Numbered from the stretch's first letter, positions 1-8,882 are shown. The stretch: DNA of 64,000 nucleotides from Tsuneonella deserti (GCF_014644315.1 NZ_BMKL01000001.1:2615001-2679000), one strand, 5' to 3'. Notes: generated by a model from the letters alone, not told the origin. A program made the numbers and translations.

Positions 1-106
1 CGGCGAACTCGTCGGGCCGGTCGCGGCTGAGCAGGCCCGTGCTGCCGCAGCCGGTGAGCGCGGCGGCTGCCATGGTGGCGAGTGTGAGGGTAACGGTCTT
101 GCGCAT
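1..106 (-). CDS. DUF3035/BamF-like lipoprotein, N-terminal part only
   Basis: This gene runs off the left edge; only the first 35 codons are present. The peptide begins with a positive MRK start, a hydrophobic stretch and a lipobox ending in TGC, so it should be a lipoprotein with the modified Cys near residue 19. The residues after it (SRDRPDEF) match the short conserved stretch of the alphaproteobacterial DUF3035 family, described as BamF, an accessory subunit of the outer-membrane barrel assembly machine. It starts 5 bases after the lspA stop on the same strand, so it is the last visible gene of the ileS-lspA cluster. It is itself a substrate for the neighbouring signal peptidase II. The C-terminus cannot be assessed. 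Confidence 0.7.
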   Translation of the reverse strand, partial: MRKTVTLTLATMAAAALTGCGSTGLLSRDRPDEFA

Positions 107-111
107 CGGTC

Positions 112-633
112 TTAGCTCTCCACGGCCGGGTCGGCCGGTTGGTCGGGTGCCTTGTCGCGGATTAGCAGCGATCGGGCAAGGATGATGACGACGCCGACGG
201 TGATCGCGGCATCGGCGAGGTTGAAGATCATGAACGGGCGGAAATCGCCGAAGTGCAGGTCCAGGAAATCGACCACGTAGCCGAGCGAATACCGGTCCAT
301 GATGTTGCCCAGCGCCCCGCCGAGGATCAGCGCCAGGGGCACAATGTCTCCCATTTTGCGCTCGCGCAGCATCCAGATCGTGACCACCAGCGCGATTGCG
401 CCGGTCACGGCCACCAGCGCCCAGCGCTGCGCGTCCGATTCGGCGGTGAACATGCCGAGCGAGACGCCGTAGTTGTGGGTCAGCGTGTACTGGAAAAACG
501 GCAACAGGTAGTGCGACTGGCCGAGCGATAGCTGCAACCCATCGAGAATGTACGACTTGTACGCCTGGTCGGCCGCGAACAGCACCACCGCGATGGCGAG
601 CCCGATCAGGCGATTGCGCAGCACGGGATTCAC
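112..633 (-). CDS. lspA: Lipoprotein signal peptidase (signal peptidase II)
   Basis: LspA cleaves the signal peptide of prolipoproteins in the inner membrane after diacylglycerol transfer by Lgt (encoded here at 47.8-48.7 kb). The 173-residue product has four hydrophobic segments and both catalytic aspartates, D113 in NIMDR and D141 in FNLADAAI, in the usual places. The start is a GTG at 633 whose GTGA overlaps the ileS stop codon, so translation is probably coupled to ileS. An open frame extends further upstream, but that part is only an Arg-rich shadow of ileS. The gene pair ileS-lspA is common in proteobacteria. Confidence 0.96.
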   Translation of the reverse strand: MNPVLRNRLIGLAIAVVLFAADQAYKSYILDGLQLSLGQSHYLLPFFQYTLTHNYGVSLGMFTAESDAQRWALVAVTGAIALVVTIWMLRERKMGDIVPLALILGGALGNIMDRYSLGYVVDFLDLHFGDFRPFMIFNLADAAITVGVVIILARSLLIRDKAPDQPADPAVES

Positions 634-3600
634 GCCGCGATCTCCCCGACCACGTCCGCGCAGCGCGCGCACAGCTCGCCGTCGTCGACCACCTCGGGCA
701 GCAGCCGCCAGCAGCGGCCGCACTTGCTGTCGCTGGTACGGGTGACAGTCACGTCGTCGCCATCGCCCCGCCGCACTGTCGCGGTGATGAACAGCCCGGC
801 GAGGTCGGCGTCGCTGAATCCTTCCGGCACCGCGCTGGCCGGCACGGTGACTTCGGCCTCGAGCCCCGAGCGCACGATTTTCTCGCGACGCAGCGGCTCG
901 ATCGCCTCGGTCACCTGTTCGCGCAATGCGATGAGCGCGGCGTATTTCGCCACCAGCGCCTGGTTGGCGAACTCAGCCGGAAGCGGGTGCATCTCGAGCA
1001 GGTGGACGCTCCCGCGCCCCTTGCCTTCATTGGCCGGGAAGCGCGTGCCCCACACTTCCTCGGCGGTGAACACCAGCACCGGCGCGGCGTAGCGCACCAG
1101 TGCCTGGAACAGCACGTCGAGCACTGTGCGTGTCGCCCGCCGCTCGATGCCGTCCGGATCGTCGCAATAGAGCCGGTCCTTGCGGATATCGAAGTAGAAA
1201 GCGGACAGGTCCTCGTTGCAGAACTCGATCAGCGCGCGGACGTATTCGTTGAAATCGTAGGCATCGATCGCCGCGCGGATGGTCGCGTCGAGCTGCGCGA
1301 GGCGGGCGAGCACGTAGCGCTCCAGTTCCGGCATATCGCCGTAGCCGACGCCTTCGCTGTCGTAATCGAACCCGTCGAGCGCGCCCAGCAAATACCGGAA
1401 GGTGTTACGCAGCTTGCGGTACTGGTCGGCCACGCCCTTGAGGATCTCGTCGCCGATGCGGTGGTCCTCGGTGAAATCGACCGACAGCGCCCACAGCCGG
1501 ATGATGTCCGCGCCGTACGTCTCCATCACCTTGATCGGATCGACCGTGTTGCCGAGGCTCTTCGACATCTTCATGCCCTTGGCGTCCATCGTGAAGCCAT
1601 GGGTGAGGATCTGGTCGTACGGCGCGCGGCCGCGGGTGGCGCAGCTCTCGAGCAGCGAGGACTGGAACCACCCGCGGTGCTGGTCGGAGCCTTCGACGTA
1701 GATATCCGCCGGCCACTTGAGGTCGGGCCAGCGCCCGCTGTCGAGCACGTAAGCGTGGCTGGTGCCGCTATCGAACCACACGTCGAGGATGTCGGTGACC
1801 GGCTCCCACTCGGCTGGGTCGTAGTCGTCGCCGAGGAAGCTATGCGCCGTCTCGGGCGTCCAGGCGTCGATGCCGTGTTCCTTCACCGCCGCGACGATGC
1901 GCGCGTTGACCGCCTCGTCGACGAGGTATTCACCAGTCTGGCGGTTGACGAATAGCGTGATCGGCACGCCCCACGCGCGCTGGCGGCTCAATACCCAGTC
2001 GGGCCGCCCTTCGACCATCGAGCCGATCCGGTTGCGGCCCTTTTCGGGGATGAACTTGACCCGCTCGATCTCGGCCAGCGCCAGCTCGCGCAGGCTCGGC
2101 GAGCCGGCGTGCGCTTCCTCGTCGATGGTGGTGTCGCCGCCCTCGTTTTCCCAGCGCTGCTCGGCGCGCGAGATTGCCGGCAGATGGTCGAGCGGTTTGT
2201 CCATCGGCACGAACCACTGCGGGGTGCAGCGGAAGATCACCTTGGCCTTCGAGCGCCACGAGTGCGGGTAGGAGTGCTTGTAGTCCGCGCTCGCCGCGAG
2301 CAGCTCGCCGGCTTCGCGCAGGTCCGAACAGATCGGCCCGTCCGGCGCGTTGAACTTGGGGTTGATCACCGAGCCCTGCCCGCCGAGCCAGCCCCAGTCC
2401 TCGCGGTACTTGCCGTCGCCCTCGACCGCGAACTTCGGCGTGATGCCATAGGCCTTGCACAGCTCGAAATCGTCCTCGCCATGGTCGGGCGCCATGTGCA
2501 CGAGCCCGGTGCCGGTGTCGGTGGTGACGAAATCGCCCGGCAGGAACGGCCGCGGCTCGGCGAAGAACCCGCCTAGCGCATGCATCGGGTGCCGCGCGAC
2601 GGTGCCGGCGAGGTCGGAGCCTTTGACGGTCCCCAAAAACTTGAGGGTCGTCGAAAGCTCGACAACTGGTTGGGTGCTCTTGTCACGCAGGTCTTTGTTG
2701 AGCCGTTCGCGAAACGCTTCCTTCAGTTCCTTCGCAACCAACACCTTTCGCTTATCAAGCGAACTCATAAGCGGATTACGGCGCTGCTCGAGCGACAAAT
2801 CTCCGTCACCTTGATCAGAGACGTGAAGCCAGATTTCGAGAAGTTCGTATTCAACCTCCGGCCCATAGGCCAAAGCCTGGTTCACCGGGATAGTCCACGG
2901 CGTGGTCGTCCAGATCACCGCGTAGGCGCCGACCAGCTCGGGGATCGGGCTCTCGACGATCTCGAACCCCACGTCGATTTGGGTCGAGACGACGTCCTCG
3001 TACTCGACCTCGGCCTCGGCGAGCGCGGTCTTTTCGACCGGGGACCACATCACCGGCTTGGCCCCGCGATAGAGCTGGCCGCTGGTCGCGAACTTCAAGA
3101 GCTCGGCGACGATTGTCGCCTCGCTCTCGGGCTGCATGGTCAGGTAGGGGTGGTCCCAGTCGGCCATCACGCCGAGGCGCTTCAACTGCTCGCGCTGCAC
3201 GTCGACCCAGTGCTGGGCATAGGCGCGGCACTCGGCGCGGAATTCGAGCAGCGGCACGCTGTCCTTGTCGCGCTTGGCCTTGCGGTACTGCTCCTCGACC
3301 TTCCACTCGATCGGCAGCCCGTGGCAGTCCCACCCGGGTACGTAGGGCGCGTCCTTGCCGAGCAGGTTCTGCGTGCGGCAGACCATGTCCTTGATCGTAT
3401 GGTTGAGCGCGTGGCCGATGTGCATGTCGCCGTTCGCGTAGGGCGGGCCGTCATGGTACATGAACTTGGGCCGGCCGCGGCGCGCATCGCGCAGCTGATC
3501 GTAGAGCTTTTCGGCCTCCCACCGCGCGGCAATACCCGGCTCCTTCTGCGGCAGGCCGGCTTTCATCGGAAAGTCGGTCTTGGGCAGGAAGACGGTGTCG

Positions 3601-3638
3601 CGGTAATCGCGGATGGGCTTGGGATCGGCGTCGCTCAT
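630..3638 (-). CDS. ileS: Isoleucine--tRNA ligase
   Basis: This class I aminoacyl-tRNA synthetase charges tRNA-Ile in the cytoplasm. The 1002-residue protein has HIGH at 73-76, PGWDCHGLPIE just after it, the editing-domain WTTTPWT motif, GTGLVHMAPDHGEDDF, the KMSKS loop at 690-694, and a C-terminal zinc module (CGRCW then CARC). It is longer than the roughly 940 residues of many bacterial IleS. Much of the excess lies in a charged stretch around residues 260-333 inside the editing domain, whose DNA (about 2640-2860) is visibly AT-richer than its surroundings: 52.5% GC counted over 2701-2820, against 65% over 2401-2460. The frame is open throughout, so this is not a frameshift. It overlaps lspA by 4 bases. 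Confidence 0.98.
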   Translation of the reverse strand: MSDADPKPIRDYRDTVFLPKTDFPMKAGLPQKEPGIAARWEAEKLYDQLRDARRGRPKFMYHDGPPYANGDMHIGHALNHTIKDMVCRTQNLLGKDAPYVPGWDCHGLPIEWKVEEQYRKAKRDKDSVPLLEFRAECRAYAQHWVDVQREQLKRLGVMADWDHPYLTMQPESEATIVAELLKFATSGQLYRGAKPVMWSPVEKTALAEAEVEYEDVVSTQIDVGFEIVESPIPELVGAYAVIWTTTPWTIPVNQALAYGPEVEYELLEIWLHVSDQGDGDLSLEQRRNPLMSSLDKRKVLVAKELKEAFRERLNKDLRDKSTQPVVELSTTLKFLGTVKGSDLAGTVARHPMHALGGFFAEPRPFLPGDFVTTDTGTGLVHMAPDHGEDDFELCKAYGITPKFAVEGDGKYREDWGWLGGQGSVINPKFNAPDGPICSDLREAGELLAASADYKHSYPHSWRSKAKVIFRCTPQWFVPMDKPLDHLPAISRAEQRWENEGGDTTIDEEAHAGSPSLRELALAEIERVKFIPEKGRNRIGSMVEGRPDWVLSRQRAWGVPITLFVNRQTGEYLVDEAVNARIVAAVKEHGIDAWTPETAHSFLGDDYDPAEWEPVTDILDVWFDSGTSHAYVLDSGRWPDLKWPADIYVEGSDQHRGWFQSSLLESCATRGRAPYDQILTHGFTMDAKGMKMSKSLGNTVDPIKVMETYGADIIRLWALSVDFTEDHRIGDEILKGVADQYRKLRNTFRYLLGALDGFDYDSEGVGYGDMPELERYVLARLAQLDATIRAAIDAYDFNEYVRALIEFCNEDLSAFYFDIRKDRLYCDDPDGIERRATRTVLDVLFQALVRYAAPVLVFTAEEVWGTRFPANEGKGRGSVHLLEMHPLPAEFANQALVAKYAALIALREQVTEAIEPLRREKIVRSGLEAEVTVPASAVPEGFSDADLAGLFITATVRRGDGDDVTVTRTSDSKCGRCWRLLPEVVDDGELCARCADVVGEIAA

Positions 3639-3719
3639 TGCGCGCGGGCCTTAGCGAGCGGCGCGGCTGTAGGAAAGTTTTTCGGGTGGATGGTGGATAG
3701 GCAGGTTCACCGCCCCCTT

Positions 3720-3810
3720 CGTCATTCCCGCGTAGGCGGGGAGTCGAAGACGTGCTTGCACAATCCAGACGCCGCGCTTGGACTGGATCCCCGCCTGCGC
3801 GGGGATGACG
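3720..3810. repeat. 91-bp element with 23-bp terminal inverted repeats
   Basis: The left arm (3720-3742) and the reverse complement of the right arm (3788-3810) match at 21 of 23 positions. Both carry the core GTCATYCCCGCGYAGGCGGGG. This resembles the short palindromic dispersed repeats found in many proteobacterial genomes. It occupies most of the ribF-ileS gap and ends 8 bases from the ribF stop, so its transcript could fold into a strong hairpin that protects or terminates the ribF mRNA. No coding potential is seen and I noticed no other copy in this window. Confidence 0.75.
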
Positions 3811-3817
3811 ATAGTTT

Positions 3818-4744
3818 CTAGCTGAGCACCCGCCGCGCCTCGTCGCAGTCCTTCGCCATCTGCGCCTGCAGTTCCTCAAGGCTGTCGAACTTCGCCTCGG
3901 GGCGGAGGAAGCGATGGAAGCCCACCTCGATCTCCTGCCCGTAAAGGTCGCCGTCGAAATCGAAGAAGTACGGTTCGAGCAATTCCTTGGGGGGATCGAA
4001 CATCGGCCGGATGCCGACGCTGGCCGCGCCTTTCAGCTCCTGCCCCGTGGCCAGCACCCGCCCCGTCACCGCGTAGATGCCGTAACGGGGGCGCAGGTAG
4101 CTTTCGAGCGGCAGGTTGGCGGTCGGATAGCCGATCGTCCGCCCAAGCTTGTCGCCGTGCTGGACGATCCCGCGAATGGCGAACGGGCGGGTGAGGAGGC
4201 GGGTCGCGGTGCTGCAATCGCCCCGCTGCAGGGCGGCGCGGATGCGGCTGGAAGACACCGGCTCGCCCTCGTCGAGCACCGGCGCCACCGCGCGCGCTTC
4301 GATGCCGCATTCCGCGCCGAGCGATTCGAGCACCGCTCGATTGCCGCCGCGCGCCTTGCCGAAGGTGAAGTCCTCTCCCGTCACCACGCCCGCCGCGCCG
4401 ATCCGTTCGTGCAGCAGCACGCGCACGAAATCCTCCGCGGTGGTGCCTGCGAGATCCCCGTCGAAGTGGAACACCAGCATCGCGGTCGCCCCGGCGGCGA
4501 GGAACAACTCCTGCCGCTGCTCGAGCGTGGTGAGGCGGAACGGCGCGACATCGGGCTTGAAATGGCGCACGGGATGCGGATCGAACGTGGCGACGATGCT
4601 CGGCCGGCCTTCGGCGCGCGCCCACGCGATCGCCTCGCCGACCACCGCCTGGTGGCCCTGGTGGAAACCGTCGAAATTGCCGAGCGCCACGACCGCCCCG
4701 CGCAGGGACTGGGGCACCGATTTGCGGTGATCGAGCCACCTCAT
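3818..4744 (-). CDS. ribF: Bifunctional riboflavin kinase / FAD synthetase
   Basis: RibF phosphorylates riboflavin to FMN and adenylates FMN to FAD. The 308-residue protein has the N-terminal adenylyltransferase domain, with GNFDGFHQGHQ at about 22-32, and TFDPHPVRHF. The C-terminal flavokinase domain has RTIGYPTANL and RYGIYAVTG. Length fits the family. The ATG at 4744 overlaps the stop of the upstream dipeptidase gene (ATGA), so it is the last gene of the gpmA-to-ribF cluster and probably translationally coupled. The inverted-repeat element at 3720-3810 lies directly downstream. Confidence 0.96.
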   Translation of the reverse strand: MRWLDHRKSVPQSLRGAVVALGNFDGFHQGHQAVVGEAIAWARAEGRPSIVATFDPHPVRHFKPDVAPFRLTTLEQRQELFLAAGATAMLVFHFDGDLAGTTAEDFVRVLLHERIGAAGVVTGEDFTFGKARGGNRAVLESLGAECGIEARAVAPVLDEGEPVSSSRIRAALQRGDCSTATRLLTRPFAIRGIVQHGDKLGRTIGYPTANLPLESYLRPRYGIYAVTGRVLATGQELKGAASVGIRPMFDPPKELLEPYFFDFDGDLYGQEIEVGFHRFLRPEAKFDSLEELQAQMAKDCDEARRVLS

Positions 4745-5931
4745 GCGGCTGGTGTCCGATCTGCACCCTGGGGCACGATCCCGGCGCGGATCACCCGCAG
4801 CGCGTTTTCGCCCATCGCCTTGCGGATTTCCTCGGGCGTGAACCCTTCGTCGAGCAGCGCTTGAGTGACCTGGGTCAGTTGCGAGGTATCGAACCGCACC
4901 GTGGTCGCCCCGTCGTAATCGCTGCCAAGCGCGACGTATTCGATGCCGACCAGATCGCGCACGTGCTTCATCGCGCGCGCGGTGTCCCTTGGGCTGGTGC
5001 CGCAGACCGCAGCGTCCCAGTAACCGATGCCGACCACGCCGCCGGTCCGCGCGACGCCGCGGATTTCCTTGTCGGTCAGGTTGCGGTTGACCTTGCAGGT
5101 CGCCTGCACCCCGCCGTGGCTCGAGACGACGGGGCGGGTCGCCATGCTCAGGATATCGGCGACGCAAGCATGGCTGCAGTGCGCTAAGTCGACGATCATG
5201 CCGAGCCGCTCCATCCGCTTGACCGCCTCGCGGCCCTTCGGTGTCAGCCCGCCTTTCTTCACCCCGTGCATCGAGCCGGCGAGGTCGTTGTCGAAGAAGT
5301 GCGTCAGCCCCGCCATGCGGAAGCCAGCGGCGTGCAGGCGATTGAGGTTATCGAGGTTGCCTTCGAGGTTCTGCAATCCCTCGATCGACAGCATCGCGCC
5401 GACCGGTTTCTTCGCGCCGCGCCGGTCAGCCAGCAGTTTCGCGAGCGAAGCGTCATCGGTCACCTGCTCGAGTCGCCCGCCGGCCTTGCCTACGGCCCGG
5501 TGCAGCTTCTCGGCATGCCACAGCGAGCGTTCGAGCAATGAGCCCCACGTGCGCACCGGCTGGAGCTGCGCGATTGCCAGCGTCGCGATGTTGTCGGTCT
5601 CGCCGGTGTTCGAATCGTAGTTCTGGCCCTTGGGCGTCTTGGTGACGCTCGAGAACACCTGCAGCGCGACGTTCCCTTGCTCGAGCCGCCCGAGATCCTC
5701 GTGACCGCCCTGGTTGTCCGACAGCAGGCTGCGCTTCCACATCAGCGTATCGGAGTGGAGGTCGACGATCGTCAGGGTGCGGTGCAGCGCCTTCGCCTTA
5801 TCGGACACCCGGATCAGCGGCTGGCCATCGATCTGGTTCATCGACCGCTCGACGATACCGGGGCCGAGCGCGAAGAAGCCGACGAGCGCGGCAAGCAGGA
5901 GGACGGCGAGGCCCCAGAGCCACTTGCTCAT
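4741..5931 (-). CDS. Membrane-anchored dipeptidase (renal dipeptidase family, M19)
   Basis: This zinc dipeptidase of the M19/amidohydrolase fold likely hydrolyses dipeptides in the periplasm. The 396-residue product begins with one hydrophobic segment (about residues 4-24), which can act as a signal anchor. Metal-binding motifs are visible: DLHSD (H59, D61), the bridging Glu in LSIEG, LAHCSH, SSHGG and GSDYDG. The start at 5931 gives an ATGA overlap with folA and removes an Arg-rich extension that is a folA shadow. It sits between folA and ribF with 4-base overlaps on both sides; this is operon packing, and no pathway link is implied. The physiological substrate is unknown. Confidence 0.9.
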   Translation of the reverse strand: MSKWLWGLAVLLLAALVGFFALGPGIVERSMNQIDGQPLIRVSDKAKALHRTLTIVDLHSDTLMWKRSLLSDNQGGHEDLGRLEQGNVALQVFSSVTKTPKGQNYDSNTGETDNIATLAIAQLQPVRTWGSLLERSLWHAEKLHRAVGKAGGRLEQVTDDASLAKLLADRRGAKKPVGAMLSIEGLQNLEGNLDNLNRLHAAGFRMAGLTHFFDNDLAGSMHGVKKGGLTPKGREAVKRMERLGMIVDLAHCSHACVADILSMATRPVVSSHGGVQATCKVNRNLTDKEIRGVARTGGVVGIGYWDAAVCGTSPRDTARAMKHVRDLVGIEYVALGSDYDGATTVRFDTSQLTQVTQALLDEGFTPEEIRKAMGENALRVIRAGIVPQGADRTPAA

Positions 5932-6425
5932 CCGGCGCGCTCCAGCGTGACGAAGGAAAAGGCGGGCGTGTCGCCCTCGGCGGCGTGATCCTCGCGCCTC
6001 ACCTCGCGCCATTCCGGCCCGAATGGCTCCATGAAAGTGTCACCGGCCATATCGGCGTGAACCTCGGTCAGCTCGATCCGGGTGGTGTGCGGCAACAGCA
6101 GATCATACACCTGGGCCCCTCCGATCACCGAAACATCGCTGTTCGGCGCCAGATCGAGCGCTTCATTCGCATCGTGCGCGACTTCGGCGCCGTCCGCCTG
6201 CCAGGTCCGACTGCGGGTCAGCACGATATGCCGGCGTCCGGGAAGAAGCCGTCCCAGGCTCTCGAAAGTCTTGCGGCCCATGATCATCGGCCGGTCGCCA
6301 GTAAGTGCCTTGAACCGCTTCAGGTCTGCTGGAATCCGCCACGGCAGCCCGCCATCGCGGCCAATGGTCCCGTTCGCGGCGCGGGCGACGATCGCCGTTA
6401 CCCGGCGCGTCATCCCCTTGGCCAT
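5928..6425 (-). CDS. folA: Dihydrofolate reductase
   Basis: FolA reduces dihydrofolate to tetrahydrofolate with NADPH. The 165-residue protein shows the standard features: NGTIGRDGGLPWRIPADLKRF near the N-terminus, MIMGRKTFESLGRLLPGR (NADPH/PABA region), and VIGGAQVY towards the C-terminus. Two start codons are possible. The ATG at 6425 is given here. The ATG at 6413 would produce the ATGA overlap with the purK stop that is seen at the other junctions of this cluster. Neither has a well-spaced Shine-Dalgarno sequence. It lies in the purE-purK-folA-dipeptidase-ribF cluster of cofactor and nucleotide genes. Confidence 0.96.
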   Translation of the reverse strand: MAKGMTRRVTAIVARAANGTIGRDGGLPWRIPADLKRFKALTGDRPMIMGRKTFESLGRLLPGRRHIVLTRSRTWQADGAEVAHDANEALDLAPNSDVSVIGGAQVYDLLLPHTTRIELTEVHADMAGDTFMEPFGPEWREVRREDHAAEGDTPAFSFVTLERAG

Positions 6426-7468
6426 ACGCGCGTTACGTGCCCCATCTTGCGCCCCTCGCGCGCCTCCCGCTTGCCGTAGAGGTGGAGGTGGGCATGGGGG
6501 TCGGCCAGCAGGCGATGCGCGGTAAGCGCTTCCTCGCCGATCAGATTGTCCATCTCGATCCGCCGGGCGATGGTCGACGTGTCGCCCAGCGGCAGGCCGC
6601 AGATCGCGCGGATGTGATTTTCGAACTGGCTCGTCGCCGCGCCCTCGATCGTCCAGTGGCCCGAGTTATGCACCCGCGGCGCCATCTCGTTGAACACCGG
6701 GCCGACCTCGGTGGCGAAGAACTCGACCGACAGGACGCCGACATATCCGAGATCGCCGGCAATGCGGGCAGCCAAGCCACGCGCCGGCTCCACCTGCGCC
6801 GCGACGGACGCGCTCGGCGGCCAGTGCGACCGGGCGAGAATACCGTCGTCGTGGCGATTCTCGGTGCTGTCCCAGAAGCGGATCTCGCCGTCCTGCCCGC
6901 GCACCAGTATGACGGAAAATTCCCCGTGGAACCGCACCATGCCCTCATAGACGCAAGTGCGCTGGGGCAGGCGGACCGCATCGGCGTCGCGGGCCGAAGC
7001 GAGCTTCCACTGGCCCTTGCCGTCGTAGCCCTCGCGAGCGGTCTTCAGGATGCCGGGAGTACCGATCCGCTCCACCGCGCGGGCGAGGTCGGCGGGCGAG
7101 TCGACCGACGCGAAGGGCGCGGGCCGCCCTCCAAGCGATTCGGCGAAGCGTTTTTCCTTGAGCCGGTCCTGCGCCACTTCGAGCGCGCGCAAGTTGGGTG
7201 CCAGACGCTCCGAGATGAAGCCGAGGGGGCCGGCGGGCACATTCTCGAATTCGAAGGTCAGAACACTGCACGCCTGCGCGAAGCGTCCGAGCGCAAGCGG
7301 ATCGGTGAAGGGAGCGATCGTCGCATCATGCGCGACTTCCGCGGCCACGCTGTCGCGCTCCGGGGTGTAGATGTGGACGCGAAAACCAAGTTGCGCGGCG
7401 GCCATCGCCAGCATCCGGCCGAGCTGGCCGCCGCCAAGAATGCCGATCGTTCCTCCCGGCTGCAGCAT
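6410..7468 (-). CDS. purK: 5-(carboxyamino)imidazole ribonucleotide synthase
   Basis: PurK uses ATP and bicarbonate to convert AIR to N5-CAIR in purine synthesis; PurE, encoded next door, then rearranges it. The 352-residue ATP-grasp protein begins with GILGGGQLGRMLA and has TREGYDGKGQW-type nucleotide-binding sequence (here KTAREGYDGKGQW), VEFF and NEMAPRVHNSGHWTIEG, all diagnostic of PurK. Its ATG shares one base with the purE stop (TGATG), so the two are coupled. Length is normal. Confidence 0.97.
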   Translation of the reverse strand: MLQPGGTIGILGGGQLGRMLAMAAAQLGFRVHIYTPERDSVAAEVAHDATIAPFTDPLALGRFAQACSVLTFEFENVPAGPLGFISERLAPNLRALEVAQDRLKEKRFAESLGGRPAPFASVDSPADLARAVERIGTPGILKTAREGYDGKGQWKLASARDADAVRLPQRTCVYEGMVRFHGEFSVILVRGQDGEIRFWDSTENRHDDGILARSHWPPSASVAAQVEPARGLAARIAGDLGYVGVLSVEFFATEVGPVFNEMAPRVHNSGHWTIEGAATSQFENHIRAICGLPLGDTSTIARRIEMDNLIGEEALTAHRLLADPHAHLHLYGKREAREGRKMGHVTRVWPRG

Positions 7469-7974
7469 CAGTCCTCCGGCGCCTCGTTCACGGCCTCTGT
7501 TCGTGCGGCGCGCCAGTCCTGCAGGCGTCGCGACAGTGCCGGATCGCTTAAGGCCAGGATAGCCGCGGCGAGCAAACCGGCGTTGGTGGCGCCCGCCTCG
7601 CCGATCGCAAGCGTACCAGTCGGCACCCCGGCCGGCATCTGGACAATCGACAGCAGGCTGTCGAGGCCCTTGAGCGCCCTAGATTTGACTGGCACCCCCA
7701 GCACCGGCAGATGGGTGAGCGCAGCGAGCATTCCGGGCAGGTGAGCCGCGCCTCCCGCGCCGGCGACAACGACCTTGAACCCTTCTTCGTGCGCCGTCCT
7801 GCCGAAGCGGTACATCCGCTCGGGCGTGCGGTGCGCCGAAACGATGCGCGCCTCGTAGGTCACGCCCAGCTCGTCGAGCACCTCGGCGGCACAGCGCATG
7901 GTCGACCAGTCGGACTGGCTGCCCATCACGATCGCAACGTCTGGCGCCCTGCTCGCCTCCCCCTTGCCAGCCAC
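7468..7974 (-). CDS. purE: 5-(carboxyamino)imidazole ribonucleotide mutase
   Basis: PurE converts N5-CAIR to CAIR. The 168-residue protein has the class I PurE signature: MGSQSDW near the N-terminus, SAHRTPERM with the catalytic His, the glycine-rich [11 protein letters not shown] and the [17 protein letters not shown] motifs. It lies 2 bases downstream of gpmA and its stop overlaps the purK start. A short charged N-terminal tail (about 12 residues) precedes the conserved core, so a slightly later start cannot be excluded. Confidence 0.97.
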   Translation of the reverse strand: MAGKGEASRAPDVAIVMGSQSDWSTMRCAAEVLDELGVTYEARIVSAHRTPERMYRFGRTAHEEGFKVVVAGAGGAAHLPGMLAALTHLPVLGVPVKSRALKGLDSLLSIVQMPAGVPTGTLAIGEAGATNAGLLAAAILALSDPALSRRLQDWRAARTEAVNEAPED

Positions 7975-7976
7975 CG

Positions 7977-8663
7977 TCAGATATCCTTGAGGTAACGCCG
8001 CTCGCCCGGGACCAGCCGCTCATCGAAATCATAGACGATCGGCTGTCCGGTCGGAATCTCGAGGCTGGCGATGTCCGCATCCGAAATGCCCGACAAGTGC
8101 TTGACCAGCGCACGAAGCGAATTGCCGTGCGCGCTCACCAGGACCGTTTCCCCCGCCTCTAGCTGAGGGCGGATCGCGCTTTCCCAATAAGGCAGAACGC
8201 GTTCGATCGTCAGCTTGAGACTCTCGGTCCGCGGCACCGGGATCCCGGCATAGCGTGCGTCGGAGGCCAGATCGAATTCGGAACCGGATTCAAGCTCGGG
8301 CGGCGGTACGTCGAAGCTGCGCCGCCAGACGTGGACTTGTTCCTCGCCGTGCCGGTCGCGGGTTTCCTGCTTGTCCAGACCGGTCAGCCCGCCATAGTGT
8401 CGTTCGTTGAGGTGCCAGTCCTTTGTCTCGGGGATCCACAGCCGCCCACACGCCTCGAGCGCGAGGTGCAGCGTCTTGATCGCCCGGGTCTGGAGCGAGG
8501 TGAATGCCACCGTCGGCAGCAGCCCCTTTTCGGCCAGAAGCTCGCCCGCGGCGAACGCCTCAGCCACGCCTTGCTCGGTAAGGTCGACATCCCACCAGCC
8601 GGTGAAGCGGTTTTCCAGGTTCCATTGGCTCTGGCCGTGACGGACCAGGATGAGGGTCGGCAA
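7977..8663 (-). CDS. gpmA: 2,3-bisphosphoglycerate-dependent phosphoglycerate mutase
   Basis: GpmA interconverts 3- and 2-phosphoglycerate in glycolysis and gluconeogenesis. The 228-residue protein carries the phosphohistidine motif [10 protein letters not shown] (His at residue 9), [26 protein letters not shown] and the second catalytic His in [14 protein letters not shown]. It is the first gene of the cluster running down to ribF. A 36-base gap separates it from the small gene upstream, which could belong to the same transcript. Confidence 0.97.
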   Translation of the reverse strand: MPTLILVRHGQSQWNLENRFTGWWDVDLTEQGVAEAFAAGELLAEKGLLPTVAFTSLQTRAIKTLHLALEACGRLWIPETKDWHLNERHYGGLTGLDKQETRDRHGEEQVHVWRRSFDVPPPELESGSEFDLASDARYAGIPVPRTESLKLTIERVLPYWESAIRPQLEAGETVLVSAHGNSLRALVKHLSGISDADIASLEIPTGQPIVYDFDERLVPGERRYLKDI

Positions 8664-8699
8664 GGAATGCTCCCGCGTAGCTATGAAAGAGCCGCCGCG

Positions 8700-8852
8700 T
8701 TAGCCGCCGGGCTCGTCTTTGGAAAGGCCGGGCTGCGCGACGGAGGCCTTCTCGCGCACCTGCATTTTGCGGCGGCGCAAGTTCTCGCGCAGCTTTGCGG
8801 CAAGGCGCTCTTCCCTCGTCGGAGCGCGGTGGTCTGGCTTGTCGGCGGACAT
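8700..8852 (-). CDS. Small basic 50-residue protein, function unknown
   Basis: This short gene encodes an Arg/Lys-rich peptide starting MSADKPDHRAP, with a central helical, highly charged block (REERLAAKLRENLRRRK) and a Pro/Gly-rich tail. Small proteins with this kind of charged block occur in sphingomonads from memory, but no function is known to me. The start at 8852 is the first ATG upstream of the charged core; longer readings run into the tRNA. It could be transcribed with gpmA-purE-purK. The charge pattern suggests nucleic-acid or ribosome contact, which is inference only. Confidence 0.6.
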   Translation of the reverse strand: MSADKPDHRAPTREERLAAKLRENLRRRKMQVREKASVAQPGLSKDEPGG

Positions 8853-8882
8853 CGCTCGCGGACTTGCCCGCACCGGAAATGA

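Noticed and set aside
2640-2860. Frameshift or pseudogene in ileS
   Set aside because: The AT-richer patch keeps the reading frame and all catalytic motifs lie on both sides in one frame.
2580-3821. 413-codon open frame antisense to ileS
   Set aside because: Composition is Arg/Leu/Gly-rich shadow coding without family motifs; the opposite strand is clearly ileS. The same applies to long antisense frames at 50491-52809, 55527-57914 and 59003-60874.
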